Assembly (NCBI RefSeq): GCF_000718325.1
Contig: NZ_JOFV01000002.1
Location: 62,001-126,000 of the forward strand
From: Oerskovia turbata
GTDB taxonomy: Bacteria > Actinomycetota > Actinomycetes > Actinomycetales > Cellulomonadaceae
Reading direction: 5' to 3'
Length of the DNA: 64,000 nucleotides
Made by a program: the position numbers and the translations under genes. The notes beneath the pieces were generated by a model. The model ran no database searches. It had not been told where the DNA came from and saw only the letters and a program-made list of their open reading frames with translations. This document shows, one piece after another, positions 1-8,681 of this stretch. Position 1 is the first letter of the stretch. Every line of letters starts with the position of its first letter.

Positions 1-33
1 TGTGAGGCCGGCGCTCGCGCCCGGGCAACCCTC

Positions 34-798
34 TCACCAGTCCGCAGGCATCTGCACGGGTTCGTCCGGGTGCACGCGCGACGTGCGCAGCCCGGGCACG
101 GCGAGCAGGTCCGCGACCAGCTCCTCGCTGCCCCCGAGGTCGGTGGCCACGGTGTCGAGCTCGGTGCACACGAACCACGACCGGTCGTCGGGCCACCACA
201 GCGTGGGCGACTGGTCCATCGCGGCGAACGCCGCCGCCTGCGCGAGCCGACCGTGCCACAGGTGGTAGTCGCGGTGCGGTAGCGCGAGCATCGGTGCGGC
301 GGGCCGCTCGACCTGGCGTGCGGCGCGGAGGGCGTGAGCCGTGGCCTGCGCCCGCGCCTGAGCCAGCGCGAACGACGACCCCGGCGCGTCCCCCTCCCCC
401 ACGTCGTCGATCGCGTACGTCAGCGCGGCGAACGACGTCGAGTCCTCGGGCCGCGTCCCGTGGTCGTACAACCACCCGTACCCGGTCCACAGCGCGAAGT
501 GGCACTCCTGGTCGCCCGTGAACGGCGCGAGGGCGTCGAGCAGCAGGTCCATCTGCTCGGGGCCCGTCCCACCGCCGCGCCCCAGGTAGAGCGACCCCAT
601 GACCTCGTCCTCGTCGGACCACCCGGGCACGTTCGGGATGCGGGCGTAGGCCGCGTACACCGGCGGCACGCACGACGCGACCGTCCCCCCGCCGCCCAGC
701 CGTGGCCCGATCCAGTCACCGGCCGACGCGTCGTCGTCCCACGTGACGCCACCGAAGGGTGAGGGAGGGTCGGGAAGGTGAGCGGCGTCGTCGGGCAT
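34..798 (-). CDS. hypothetical protein (conserved actinobacterial type)
   Basis: A 254-residue soluble protein of unknown function when started at the ATG ending at 798. The frame stays open to 834, but the ATG is preferred because a TACGTT hexamer (805-810, read leftwards) lies exactly six bases upstream, as expected for a leaderless transcript; no Shine-Dalgarno is visible. There is no signal peptide or membrane segment. It is rich in Trp and acidic residues, with segments such as WTGYGWLYDHG and WWPDDRSWFVCTELD that look like a folded globular domain. It reads away from the DUF559-type gene at 984, with repeat copy 1 (850-916) between them. I do not recognise a family and infer no function. 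Confidence 0.6.
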   Translation of the reverse strand: MPDDAAHLPDPPSPFGGVTWDDDASAGDWIGPRLGGGGTVASCVPPVYAAYARIPNVPGWSDEDEVMGSLYLGRGGGTGPEQMDLLLDALAPFTGDQECHFALWTGYGWLYDHGTRPEDSTSFAALTYAIDDVGEGDAPGSSFALAQARAQATAHALRAARQVERPAAPMLALPHRDYHLWHGRLAQAAAFAAMDQSPTLWWPDDRSWFVCTELDTVATDLGGSEELVADLLAVPGLRTSRVHPDEPVQMPADW

Positions 799-804
799 GA
801 GGCG

Positions 805-810
805 AACGTA
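805..810 (-). promoter_or_regulatory. -10 element for a leaderless transcript of the hypothetical gene
   Basis: TACGTT on the minus strand, then six bases (CGCCTC), then ATG. The same -10/six-base/start arrangement occurs at other genes in this window (4708, 16558, 24461), which supports it. The -35 is not clear. Confidence 0.4.
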
Positions 811-849
811 GCCGCGGCGAGGCCGCCCGGCCACCGGTCACGCGCGCCG

Positions 850-916
850 CGAGGTAGAGGCCTGACGTCGAGGTAGAGCCCTGCAGGCCTCCAACTCGAC
901 GCGAACCCTCTACCTC
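850..916. repeat. palindromic repeat, copy 1 (upstream of the DUF559-type gene)
   Basis: Positions 850-885 match 1884-1919 at 33 of 36 bases. The unit contains GAGGTAGAGG twice (the second as GAGGTAGAGC), joined by CCTGACGTC. The inverse, CCTCTACCTC, is at 907-916, so 851-860 pairs with 907-916, and CGTCGAG (867-873) can pair with CTCGACG (895-901). It lies between the divergent hypothetical gene and the DUF559-type gene. It may be an operator or a REP-like element. Confidence 0.75.
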
Positions 917-983
917 ACGAGCGGCTGTCCACAGATTCGTCGATCGACATCCATCAGCAGCGACGAGCCACCACAGTGGGCGC

Positions 984-1910
984 ATGCTCTCGACGTCCCG
1001 CCCTGCACTGCCCCGGCTCCACGCCACGTCCGCGTTCTCGCGCGCGGAGCTCCAGGCCGGACTGGCCGACGGCACACTCGTGCGCGTACGGCGTGGCGTC
1101 GTCGCCCGGACGAGCCCCGGACCCGGTCGCCGGGAACGGTTGGTGCTCGCCCGCGGGGCAGCGTTCGCCCGTGATGCCACGACGGACTTCTGGCTCAGCC
1201 ACTCGACGGCGGCCGTCCTCTGGGGATGCTGGACCTACCGCCTCCGGGACCGGGCCGACGTCACCCAGCTCACGCCGCCGAGCATCGTGCGCCGGGGCGG
1301 GGACCCGGTCCACCTGGTCGCGAGGCACTGGACCCGGCTCCCCGAGCGCGACCGCACGGTCCTGGACGGCCTCCCGGTGACGTCGCTCGAGCGCACGGTC
1401 GTGGACTGTGCACGTACGCTGCGCGGGGCGAGCGCCCTCGTCGTCGCCGACTCCGGTCTTCGCCTGGGAGCCGACCCGGTGGGGGTCGACGAGATCCTCA
1501 CCGAGGCGGCTGGAGGACGAGGCGTCCGGCAGGCGCGCCAGGTCCTCCTCCTGGCCGACCGGGCGTCCGAGTCCCCCGGCGAGTCGGTCGTGCGGTGGCT
1601 CGTCCACGAGGCGGGCCTCCCGGCCCTCGACCTGCAGGTACCGGTGAGCACGTGGGCGGGATCGTTCCGGCTCGACCTCGGCTGGCCGGACCTCAAGATC
1701 GCGATCGAGTTCGACGGTGCGGTGAAGTACACAGTCCTGGCAGACGGTGACGCGACGGCCCGGTTCATGGCCGAGAAGCAGCGTCACGACGCGCTCGTCG
1801 AGGCAGGGTGGCTCGTGCTCCGGGTGACCTGGGCCGACCTCGAGCAGCCGGACCGGTTGATCGGACGGATCGTCGACGCTCGACGACGTAGAGCCCTGAC
1901 GTCGAGGTAG
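984..1910 (+). CDS. AbiEi-like winged-helix plus DUF559 (Vsr-like nuclease fold) protein
   Basis: A 308-residue protein with two recognisable parts. The N-terminal ~90 residues (FSRAELQAGLADGTLVRVRRGVVA) look like the winged-helix DNA-binding domain of AbiEi-type antitoxins. The C-terminal ~100 residues resemble DUF559, a Vsr/PD-(D/E)xK endonuclease-like fold: FRLDLGWPDLKIAIEFDG carries candidate acidic residues D231, E242 and D244, followed by EKQRHDALVEAGW and a final WADL segment. Such proteins are common orphans in Micrococcales; their activity is largely unproven. No AbiEii-type toxin gene is adjacent. Palindromic repeats lie on both sides and the last codons and TAG stop lie inside copy 2. 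The ATG start is six bases after CACAGT, so the transcript could be leaderless. Confidence 0.75.
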   Translation: MLSTSRPALPRLHATSAFSRAELQAGLADGTLVRVRRGVVARTSPGPGRRERLVLARGAAFARDATTDFWLSHSTAAVLWGCWTYRLRDRADVTQLTPPSIVRRGGDPVHLVARHWTRLPERDRTVLDGLPVTSLERTVVDCARTLRGASALVVADSGLRLGADPVGVDEILTEAAGGRGVRQARQVLLLADRASESPGESVVRWLVHEAGLPALDLQVPVSTWAGSFRLDLGWPDLKIAIEFDGAVKYTVLADGDATARFMAEKQRHDALVEAGWLVLRVTWADLEQPDRLIGRIVDARRRRALTSR

Positions 1911-1950
1911 AGGCCTGCAACCCCCAGTCGGGGCTGCAGGCCTCTACCTC
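1884..1950. repeat. palindromic repeat, copy 2, with a long hairpin over the stop codon
   Basis: 1884-1919 is the second copy of the 36-base unit at 850. GAGGTAGAGGCCTGCA (1904-1919) is perfectly inverted at 1935-1950 (16-bp stem), with an inner CCCC/GGGG pair. The TAG stop of the DUF559-type gene (1908-1910) is in the left arm. It also lies between convergent genes, so it can act as a bidirectional terminator, although no U-run follows. Confidence 0.8.
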
Positions 1951-1964
1951 GGCACCACAGCGGG

Positions 1965-4550
1965 TCAGGCGTTCGCCACCAGGCCCAGCTCTGCCACGCT
2001 CGCCAGGCCCTCGTGCCTCGGCACGATGCGGACCGTGTACCCGAAGGGGCCGGACGCCTCGAGGCGCACCGACCCGGCGAACGCCGCCCGACCCGCCTCG
2101 TAGGTCTCGGCGAGCTCGAGCGGCTCCGCCGTGAACGACTCGATCACGTCGGCCTCGGTCACGCGGCCGTGGACCACCTGCACCTCGACGTCGCCCGGAG
2201 CCAGCGTCCCGAGCGACACGTACGCCCGGACCGACAGCAGGTCGCCGACCTGTGGCACCTCGCGGATCCCGCTCGACTCGACGTGGTCGACGCGCACGTG
2301 CGACCAGTCGCCACGCACGTGCGCCTTCCACGCCGCGAGCTCGCGCGCCGGCTCGAAGCCCGGAGCGTTGAGCGCACGCCCCGCGACGGCGGCAGGCCCG
2401 TACAGGCGGTGCACGTAGTCCGCGACCATGCGCGTGGCCTGGACCTTGGGGCCGAGGGTCGCGAGCGTGTGCCGCACCATCTGGAGCCAGCGGACCGGGA
2501 CACCCCGCTCGTCACGGTCGTAGAACCGGGCCGCGACCTGGGTCTCGATGAGGTCGTACAGCGCGGCGGCCTCGAGGTCGTCGCGGCGGTCGTTGTCCTC
2601 GACACCGTCGGCCGTGGGGATCGCCCAGCCGTTCTCGCCGTCGTACCACTCGTCCCACCACCCGTCGAGGATCGACAGGTTGAGACCGCCGTTGAGCGCG
2701 GACTTCATGCCCGACGTGCCACTGGCCTCGAGCGGGCGCAGCGGGTTGTTGAGCCACACGTCGCAGCCCGGGTAGAGCGACTGCGCCATGCCGATGTCGT
2801 AGTTCGGCAGGAACACGATGCGCCCGCGCACGTCGTGCTCGTCGGTGAACCGGACGAGCTGCTGGATGAGCCGCTTGCCCTGGTCGTCGGCGGGGTGGGA
2901 CTTGCCGGCGACGACGAGCTGGACGGGCCGTTCGGGGTCGAGCAGCAGCGACCGCAGCCGCTCGGGGTCGCGCAGCATGAGCGTCAGGCGCTTGTAGGTG
3001 GGCACGCGGCGCGCGAACCCGATGGTCAGGACGTCGGGCGAGAGCGCCTCGTCGACCCAGCCGAGCTCGGCGGGGCTGGCCCCGCGCTCGCGCCAGGACC
3101 GGCGCAGCCGGTTGCGGGCCTCGTCGACGAGCTGGCCGCGCAGCTCGCGGCGCACGTCCCACAGCTCCTCGTCGCTCACCCCGGCGGGGTCGAGCCATCG
3201 CGACGACGCCGTGTCGGCCGTGAGCTCGTCGAGCCCGAGCCGTTCGGCCTCGAGCGCGGCGAGGCGCGGGTCGACCCAGGTGGGCGTGTGGACGCCGTTC
3301 GTCACGGACGTGATGGGGACCTCGCGCGAGTCGAAGCCCGGCCAGAGGCCGTTGAACATGCCGCGCGAGACCTCGCCGTGCAGGAGCGAGACGCCGTTGG
3401 CGCGCCCGCCCAGGCGCAGTCCCATGACGGCCATGTTGAAGACCGTGGGGTCGCCGCCCTCGTAGTCCTCGGCACCGAGCGAGAGGACCTGCTCGACGTC
3501 GATCCCGGGGATCTGGTTGTCCCCGCCGAAGTACTGCGAGACGAGGTCGCGGCCGAACCGGTCGATGCCCGCGGGGACCGGCGTGTGCGTCGTGAACACG
3601 GTCGCGGCCCGCACCGCCTCGAGCGCCGCGTCGAACGTGAGCCCGGCACCGGTCACGAGCTCGCGGATGCGCTCGACGCCGAGGAACCCGGCGTGGCCCT
3701 CGTTGGTGTGGTAGACCTCGGGCTCGGGTGCCCCGGTCAGGCGCGACCACAGGCGCAGCGCGCGCACGCCGCCGACGCCCAGCAGGAGCTCCTGCTGGAG
3801 GCGGTGCTCGCCGCCGCCGCCGTAGAGGCGGTCGGTGACCTTGCGTGCGGCCTCGTCGTTGCCCGGGACGTTGGAGTCGAGCAGCAGCAGCGGCACGCGC
3901 CCGACGGCCGCGACCCACACGTGCGCGTGCAGCACGCGCCCACCGGGCAGGTCGATCGAGACGCGCGCAGGCGTGCCGTCGTCCTCGCGCAGGATCGTCA
4001 GCGGCAGGCCGTCGGGGTCGAGCAGCGGGTAGGTCTCGACCTGCCAGCCGTCGCGTGTGAGGGACTGGCGGAAGTAGCCCGCGCCGTAGAGCAGACCGAC
4101 GCCGACGATCGGCACGCCCAGGTCGGACGCGCTCTTGAGGTGGTCGCCCGCGAGGATGCCGAGGCCCCCCGAGTACTGCGGCAGGACCGAGGTGATGCCG
4201 TACTCCGGGGAGAAGTAGGCGATCGCCTGCGGGAGGACCTCGCCGCCCGCGGCCTGCTCCTGGTACCACATCAGGTCCTGGAGGTAGCGGTGGAGGTCCG
4301 CTGCCGCCGCGCGGACGCGGCCCACGAACTCCTGGTCGGCTGCGAGCGCCGCGAGGCGGTCCGGCCCGAGGGCGCCGAGGAGCGCCACCGGGTCGCGCTT
4401 CGCGGACTCCCAGAGCTGCGGGTCGATCGTGCTGAAGAGCTCGCGCGTGGGCGCGTGCCAGGACCAGCGCAGGTTGAGGGACAGCTCGTCGAGGTCGTGC
4501 AGCTCGGCGGGCAGGACGGTGCGGACGGTGAAACGTCTGATCGCTCTCAC
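1965..4550 (-). CDS. glgP: alpha-glucan phosphorylase (GT35)
   Basis: An 861-residue glycogen/maltodextrin phosphorylase of the actinobacterial type with a DUF3417 N-terminal domain. It releases glucose-1-phosphate from alpha-1,4-glucan ends using phosphate and pyridoxal phosphate. The N-terminus MRAIRRFTVRTVLPAEL and the segment LNLRWSWH are typical. Near the end, EASGTSGMKSALNGG holds the Lys expected to bind PLP, and GVHTPTW is also conserved. I start at the GTG ending at 4550 rather than the open-frame start at 4586, because the family begins at this residue and TACTGT (4558-4563) lies seven bases upstream. It is divergent from glgE, sharing a 169-base intergenic region, and provides the degradative arm of the neighbouring alpha-glucan pathway. 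Confidence 0.95.
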   Translation of the reverse strand: MRAIRRFTVRTVLPAELHDLDELSLNLRWSWHAPTRELFSTIDPQLWESAKRDPVALLGALGPDRLAALAADQEFVGRVRAAAADLHRYLQDLMWYQEQAAGGEVLPQAIAYFSPEYGITSVLPQYSGGLGILAGDHLKSASDLGVPIVGVGLLYGAGYFRQSLTRDGWQVETYPLLDPDGLPLTILREDDGTPARVSIDLPGGRVLHAHVWVAAVGRVPLLLLDSNVPGNDEAARKVTDRLYGGGGEHRLQQELLLGVGGVRALRLWSRLTGAPEPEVYHTNEGHAGFLGVERIRELVTGAGLTFDAALEAVRAATVFTTHTPVPAGIDRFGRDLVSQYFGGDNQIPGIDVEQVLSLGAEDYEGGDPTVFNMAVMGLRLGGRANGVSLLHGEVSRGMFNGLWPGFDSREVPITSVTNGVHTPTWVDPRLAALEAERLGLDELTADTASSRWLDPAGVSDEELWDVRRELRGQLVDEARNRLRRSWRERGASPAELGWVDEALSPDVLTIGFARRVPTYKRLTLMLRDPERLRSLLLDPERPVQLVVAGKSHPADDQGKRLIQQLVRFTDEHDVRGRIVFLPNYDIGMAQSLYPGCDVWLNNPLRPLEASGTSGMKSALNGGLNLSILDGWWDEWYDGENGWAIPTADGVEDNDRRDDLEAAALYDLIETQVAARFYDRDERGVPVRWLQMVRHTLATLGPKVQATRMVADYVHRLYGPAAVAGRALNAPGFEPARELAAWKAHVRGDWSHVRVDHVESSGIREVPQVGDLLSVRAYVSLGTLAPGDVEVQVVHGRVTEADVIESFTAEPLELAETYEAGRAAFAGSVRLEASGPFGYTVRIVPRHEGLASVAELGLVANA

Positions 4551-4557
4551 GGGTCCG

Positions 4558-4572
4558 ACAGTACGCAACTGT
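4558..4572. promoter_or_regulatory. candidate glgP promoter/operator (ACAGT-N5-ACTGT)
   Basis: A perfect 5-bp inverted repeat separated by five bases. The minus-strand -10 candidate TACTGT (4558-4563) overlaps its left half and is seven bases from the glgP GTG. A regulator bound here would cover the glgP -10. This is inferred from position only. Confidence 0.35.
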
Positions 4573-4707
4573 GGGCCGCTGTACACCCTTTGCCGACCGC
4601 GTGCTCTCGTGGGTCTCGGGGTCTTTCACCCGGCCGTCGGACGACCGGGCTCGCGCGGGTTGCACGCCACGCCCGCCCTGCGGGTGCCGCACCTCGCCCG
4701 CGCTCGA

Positions 4708-4713
4708 TACCTT
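4708..4713 (+). promoter_or_regulatory. -10 element for leaderless glgE transcript
   Basis: TACCTT followed by six bases (GTGCTC) and then the GTG start of glgE at 4720. The spacing matches other leaderless-looking genes in this window. The -35 region is not distinct. Confidence 0.45.
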
Positions 4714-4719
4714 GTGCTC

Positions 4720-6831
4720 GTGCCTGAGAACTCCGCGACCCCCGTGACCTCCGCGTCGGCGTCCCTGCCGGCCACGTCCTCGCCCCTGTCCGCCGCTGCT
4801 GCGACGGTCCCGCCGCTCGCTCCTCCGGTCGCCCCGGCGGCACCGATCGGGCGCATCCCCGTCCTCGAGGTGTCGCCCGTGGTCGAGGGCGGCCGCTGGC
4901 CCGCGAAGGCCGTGGTGGGTGAGGTCGTCCCGGTCGAGGCCACGGTCTTCCGCGAGGGCCACGACGCGGTCGCGGCGACCGCGGTGCTCGTCGCCCCGGA
5001 CGGCACGGACCACTCGTGGGCGCGCATGGTCGACGTGGCCCCGGGCCTCGACCGGTTCCGTGCGACGCTCTCCCCCGACGCCCCGGGCGAGTGGTCGTTC
5101 CGCGTCGAGGCGTGGTCCGACCCGTACGGCACGTGGGCGCACGACGCGGCGATCAAGGTCGCGGCGGGCATCGACGTCGAGCTCATGCTCGCCGAGGGCG
5201 TCGCGCTCTTCGAGCGCATCTGCGCGGTCGCAGGTCGGGAGGCGCGCGACGCGAAGACGCTGCACGACGGCGCCGCGGCCCTCGCGGACCCGTCGCGCCC
5301 CTCCCCGGCCCGGCTCGCGGCAGCCCTGTCGCCCGAGGTGCGCGACGCCCTGGGCCGTGCTCCTCTGCGGGACCACGTGACGCCGTCGGGCACGTACCGC
5401 CTGCGCGTGGACCGGCCGCTCGCGCTCGCCGGCGCCTGGTACGAGATGTTCCCCCGCTCCGAGGGGGCGCGGCGCCTCAAGGACGGGACCTGGAAGTCAG
5501 GGACGTTCACGACCGCGGCCAGGCGCCTGCCCGCGATCGCCGCGATGGGCTTCGACATGGTCTACCTGACGCCCGTGCACCCCATCGGGACCACGCACCG
5601 CAAGGGGCGCAACAACTCGCTGACCGCGCTGCCGGGCGACCCGGGGTCGCCCTACGCGATCGGCTCGAAGGACGGCGGGCACGACGCGATCCACCCCGAG
5701 CTCGGCAGCGAGCGCACGTTCAAGGCGTTCGTGAAGGAGGCCCGGCGCCTGGGCATGGAGGTCGCGCTCGACCTCGCGCTCCAGTGCTCGCCCGACCACC
5801 CGTGGGTCACCGAGCACCCCGAGTGGTTCACGACGCGCGTCGACGGCTCGATCGCGTACGCCGAGAACCCGCCCAAGAAGTACCAGGACATCTACCCGCT
5901 CAACTTCGACAACGACCCCGAGGGCATCTACGCCGAGGTGCTGCGCGTCGTGCGGGTGTGGATCGCGCGCGGCGTCACGGCGTTCCGCGTCGACAACCCG
6001 CACACCAAGCCGCTCCCGTTCTGGGAGTGGCTGCTCGCCGAGGTGCGCGCGACGAACCCCGAGGTGATCTTCCTGTCGGAGGCATTCACCAAGCCCGCGA
6101 TGATGCACACGCTCGCACGCATCGGGTTCCACCAGTCGTACACGTACTTCACGTGGCGCAACGAGAAGACCGAGCTCGCGGAGTACCTGACCGAGGTCTC
6201 GGGGCCCGCAGGGTCGTACATGCGCCCGAGCTTCTGGCCCACGACGCACGACATCCTCCCGCCCTACCTCCAGCACGGCGGTGTCGCCGGGTTCGCGGTG
6301 CGCGCGGTGCTCGCGGCGCTCGGCTCCCCCACGTGGGGCGTCTACTCGGGCTACGAGCTCGTCGAGAACGTGCCGCGCCCCGGCGTCGAGGAGCAGATCG
6401 ACAACGAGAAGTACGAGTACAAGCCGCGCGACTGGGCGCTCGCGGAGGAGTTCGGCATCTCGACGCTCCTGACGACCCTCAACGAGGTGCGCCGCGAGCA
6501 CCCCGCGCTGCGCCAGCTGCGCAACCTCACGGTCCACCCCACGAGCAACGACCGGGTCCTCGCGTTCTCGCGGCACCTGCCCGAGCGGGTGTCGCCGGGC
6601 GGGTTGGTCGAGCCCGCCGACACCGTGGTCGTGGTCGTGAACCTCGACCCGTGGGGCACGCAGGAGTCCATGGTCCACCTCGACCTGGCCGCCCTGGGCC
6701 TGGCGCCCGAGCAGCAGTTCGTCGCGCACGACCTGCTGTCGGGGGCGTCGTACGGCTGGGGCGAGGACGTCTACGTCAGGCTTGTCCCGCAGGAGCAGGT
6801 GGCGCACGTCATCCACGTGAGGACACCATGA
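4720..6831 (+). CDS. glgE: alpha-1,4-glucan:maltose-1-phosphate maltosyltransferase (GH13_3)
   Basis: A 703-residue GlgE, which adds maltose units from maltose-1-phosphate to the non-reducing end of alpha-glucan. The start is the GTG at 4720 (PENSATPV follows): the upstream frame is open, but this start fits the family length and has a -10 six bases before it. After a ~45-residue Ala/Pro-rich tail comes the N-terminal beta domain ([20 protein letters not shown]) and then the GH13 barrel. [10 protein letters not shown] holds the nucleophile Asp425, FLSEAFTKP the acid/base Glu454, and [10 protein letters not shown] the third acidic residue. [14 protein letters not shown] is also typical of GlgE. 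Its stop overlaps treS by four bases (ATGA), so glgE, treS and mak form a translationally coupled pathway. Confidence 0.96.
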   Translation: MPENSATPVTSASASLPATSSPLSAAAATVPPLAPPVAPAAPIGRIPVLEVSPVVEGGRWPAKAVVGEVVPVEATVFREGHDAVAATAVLVAPDGTDHSWARMVDVAPGLDRFRATLSPDAPGEWSFRVEAWSDPYGTWAHDAAIKVAAGIDVELMLAEGVALFERICAVAGREARDAKTLHDGAAALADPSRPSPARLAAALSPEVRDALGRAPLRDHVTPSGTYRLRVDRPLALAGAWYEMFPRSEGARRLKDGTWKSGTFTTAARRLPAIAAMGFDMVYLTPVHPIGTTHRKGRNNSLTALPGDPGSPYAIGSKDGGHDAIHPELGSERTFKAFVKEARRLGMEVALDLALQCSPDHPWVTEHPEWFTTRVDGSIAYAENPPKKYQDIYPLNFDNDPEGIYAEVLRVVRVWIARGVTAFRVDNPHTKPLPFWEWLLAEVRATNPEVIFLSEAFTKPAMMHTLARIGFHQSYTYFTWRNEKTELAEYLTEVSGPAGSYMRPSFWPTTHDILPPYLQHGGVAGFAVRAVLAALGSPTWGVYSGYELVENVPRPGVEEQIDNEKYEYKPRDWALAEEFGISTLLTTLNEVRREHPALRQLRNLTVHPTSNDRVLAFSRHLPERVSPGGLVEPADTVVVVVNLDPWGTQESMVHLDLAALGLAPEQQFVAHDLLSGASYGWGEDVYVRLVPQEQVAHVIHVRTP

Positions 6832-8648
6832 GCAGCTCGCCGTTCTCGGCGCGCGCCGCAGGGCCCGCCGCGCGCGCCCCGGGCCCCGCCGCACGCGCCC
6901 CGGGCCCTGCCGCGGGGCCCGCCCCGGTCGCGCCGGTGACCGCGCCCCTGCCCGTCGGCGCGCTCCCCCCGCGGCGCCAGCCCGCCGCTCCCTCGGCACA
7001 GCGCTCGGGGCTCTCGGCGGACCCCGCCTGGTACAAGACCGCCGTGTTCTACGAGGTCCTGGTCCGCGCGTTCTCGGACTCCTCGGGCGACGGCTCGGGG
7101 GACCTGCGCGGGCTGATCGAGCGCCTCGACTACCTCCAGTGGCTCGGGATCGACGCGCTGTGGCTTCCCCCGTTCTACCCGTCGCCGCTGCGGGACGGCG
7201 GGTACGACGTCGCGGACTACACGGCCATCGCGGGCCAGTACGGCTCGATGGCGGACTTCACCGAGCTCATCGCCGAGGCGCACTCGCGCGGCATCCGGAT
7301 CGTGATCGACCTGGTCATGAATCACACGAGCGACCAGCACCCGTGGTTCCAGGCGTCGCGCGCCGACCCCGAGGGGCCGTACGGCGACTTCTACGTGTGG
7401 AGCGACGACAGCACGCGGTACGAGGACGCGCGCATCATCTTCGTGGACACCGAGACGAGCAACTGGACGTTCGACCCGGTCCGGCGCCAGTTCTTCTGGC
7501 ACCGGTTCTTCTCGCACCAGCCGGACCTCAACTTCGAGAACCCGCGCGTCGCGGACGCGATGCTCGACGTGACGCGGTTCTGGCTCCAGGTGGGCGTCGA
7601 CGGGTTCCGCCTGGACGCGGTCCCGTACCTGTTCGAGGCCGAGGGGACGAACTGCGAGAACCTGCCCCAGACGCACCGGTTCCTGCGGCGCGTGCGCCAG
7701 ATGGTCGACGCCGAGTTCCCGGGCCGCATCGTCCTCGCGGAGGCGAACCAGTGGCCCGCGGAGGTCGTGGACTACTTCGGCACCGAGGAGGAGCCGGAGT
7801 GCCACATGTGCTTCCACTTCCCTGTCATGCCGCGCATCTTCTACGCGATCCGCGACCAGCGGGCCAACCAGATCGTCGACATCCTGCGCGACACCCCGCC
7901 CATCCCGGCGGGCGCGCAGTGGAGCACGTTCCTGCGCAACCACGACGAGCTGACGCTCGAGATGGTCTCGACCGAGGAGCGCGCGTCGATGTACGGGTGG
8001 TACGCGCAGGACCCGCGCATGCGCGCGAACGTCGGGATCCGGCGCCGCCTGGCACCGCTGCTCGACAACTCGCGCAAGGAGGTCGAGCTCGCGCACGCGC
8101 TGCTGCTGTCGCTGCCGGGCAGCCCGTGCCTGTACTACGGCGACGAGATCGGGATGGGCGACAACATCTGGCTGCCGGACCGGGACGCCGTCCGCACGCC
8201 CATGCAGTGGACCCCGGACCGCAACGCGGGATTCTCGACCGCGGACCCGGGCAAGCTCTACCTGCCGCCCATCCAGTCGCTCGTGCACAACTACGGGTAC
8301 GTCAACGTGGAGAACCAGCTCGCGCAGCCGACGTCGCTGCTGCACTGGGTCCACGGCATGCTCGCGGTGCGCAGGCTGCATCCGGCGTTCGGCGACGGTG
8401 AGCAGGTGACGCTGGGCACGGACAACGAGTCGATCCTCGCGTTCCTGCGCCGCAACGCGGCCGAGACGATCCTGTGCGTCGCGAACCTGTCGGCGACCGC
8501 GCGCACGGCCACGATCCACCTGCCCGAGCACGCGGGCGCGACCCTGACCGACGTGTTCGGCGGGGCCGCGTTCCCCTCGGTGGGCGAGGACGGCGACGTC
8601 GTGATGACATGGGGTTCGAGGGACTTCTACTGGCTCACGGTGTCGTAG
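6828..8648 (+). CDS. treS: trehalose synthase (maltose alpha-D-glucosyltransferase, GH13_16)
   Basis: A 606-residue trehalose synthase that interconverts trehalose and maltose; the maltose is then phosphorylated by the maltokinase encoded next. The ATG at 6828 overlaps the glgE stop. The catalytic core starts near residue 65 ([20 protein letters not shown]). Family motifs are [22 protein letters not shown] (nucleophile Asp263), LAEANQWP (acid/base Glu305) and [12 protein letters not shown]. The N-terminal ~60 residues are an unusual Ala/Pro/Gly-rich extension with AARAPGP occurring twice in tandem. The mak start follows after 33 bases. No C-terminal kinase domain is fused, consistent with a separate mak gene. 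Confidence 0.96.
   Translation: MSSSPFSARAAGPAARAPGPAARAPGPAAGPAPVAPVTAPLPVGALPPRRQPAAPSAQRSGLSADPAWYKTAVFYEVLVRAFSDSSGDGSGDLRGLIERLDYLQWLGIDALWLPPFYPSPLRDGGYDVADYTAIAGQYGSMADFTELIAEAHSRGIRIVIDLVMNHTSDQHPWFQASRADPEGPYGDFYVWSDDSTRYEDARIIFVDTETSNWTFDPVRRQFFWHRFFSHQPDLNFENPRVADAMLDVTRFWLQVGVDGFRLDAVPYLFEAEGTNCENLPQTHRFLRRVRQMVDAEFPGRIVLAEANQWPAEVVDYFGTEEEPECHMCFHFPVMPRIFYAIRDQRANQIVDILRDTPPIPAGAQWSTFLRNHDELTLEMVSTEERASMYGWYAQDPRMRANVGIRRRLAPLLDNSRKEVELAHALLLSLPGSPCLYYGDEIGMGDNIWLPDRDAVRTPMQWTPDRNAGFSTADPGKLYLPPIQSLVHNYGYVNVENQLAQPTSLLHWVHGMLAVRRLHPAFGDGEQVTLGTDNESILAFLRRNAAETILCVANLSATARTATIHLPEHAGATLTDVFGGAAFPSVGEDGDVVMTWGSRDFYWLTVS
6850..6915 (+). repeat. in-frame short tandem repeat in treS 5' end
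   Basis: A 21-base unit encoding AARAPGP is repeated with small changes, giving residues ~9-30 the pattern [26 protein letters not shown]. It lies outside the catalytic domain. Confidence 0.7.
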
Positions 8649-8681
8649 GACGCCCTGACCTGCCCGGCAGAAGGAGCTGAC

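Noticed and set aside
984..1910. Complete type IV toxin-antitoxin system
   Set aside because: The domain resembles AbiEi but there is no AbiEii nucleotidyltransferase gene next to it, and the DUF559 C-terminus is not part of classical AbiEi.
850..1950. Composite transposon or insertion sequence around the DUF559-type gene
   Set aside because: There is no transposase and no target-site duplication that I can see; the repeats are short palindromic units rather than IS ends.
2013..4727. Long open frame antisense to glgP (over 900 codons)
   Set aside because: It is the complement of a strongly conserved phosphorylase gene; its composition (Arg/Glu/His/Val-rich) is what high-GC shadows give, with no family motif.
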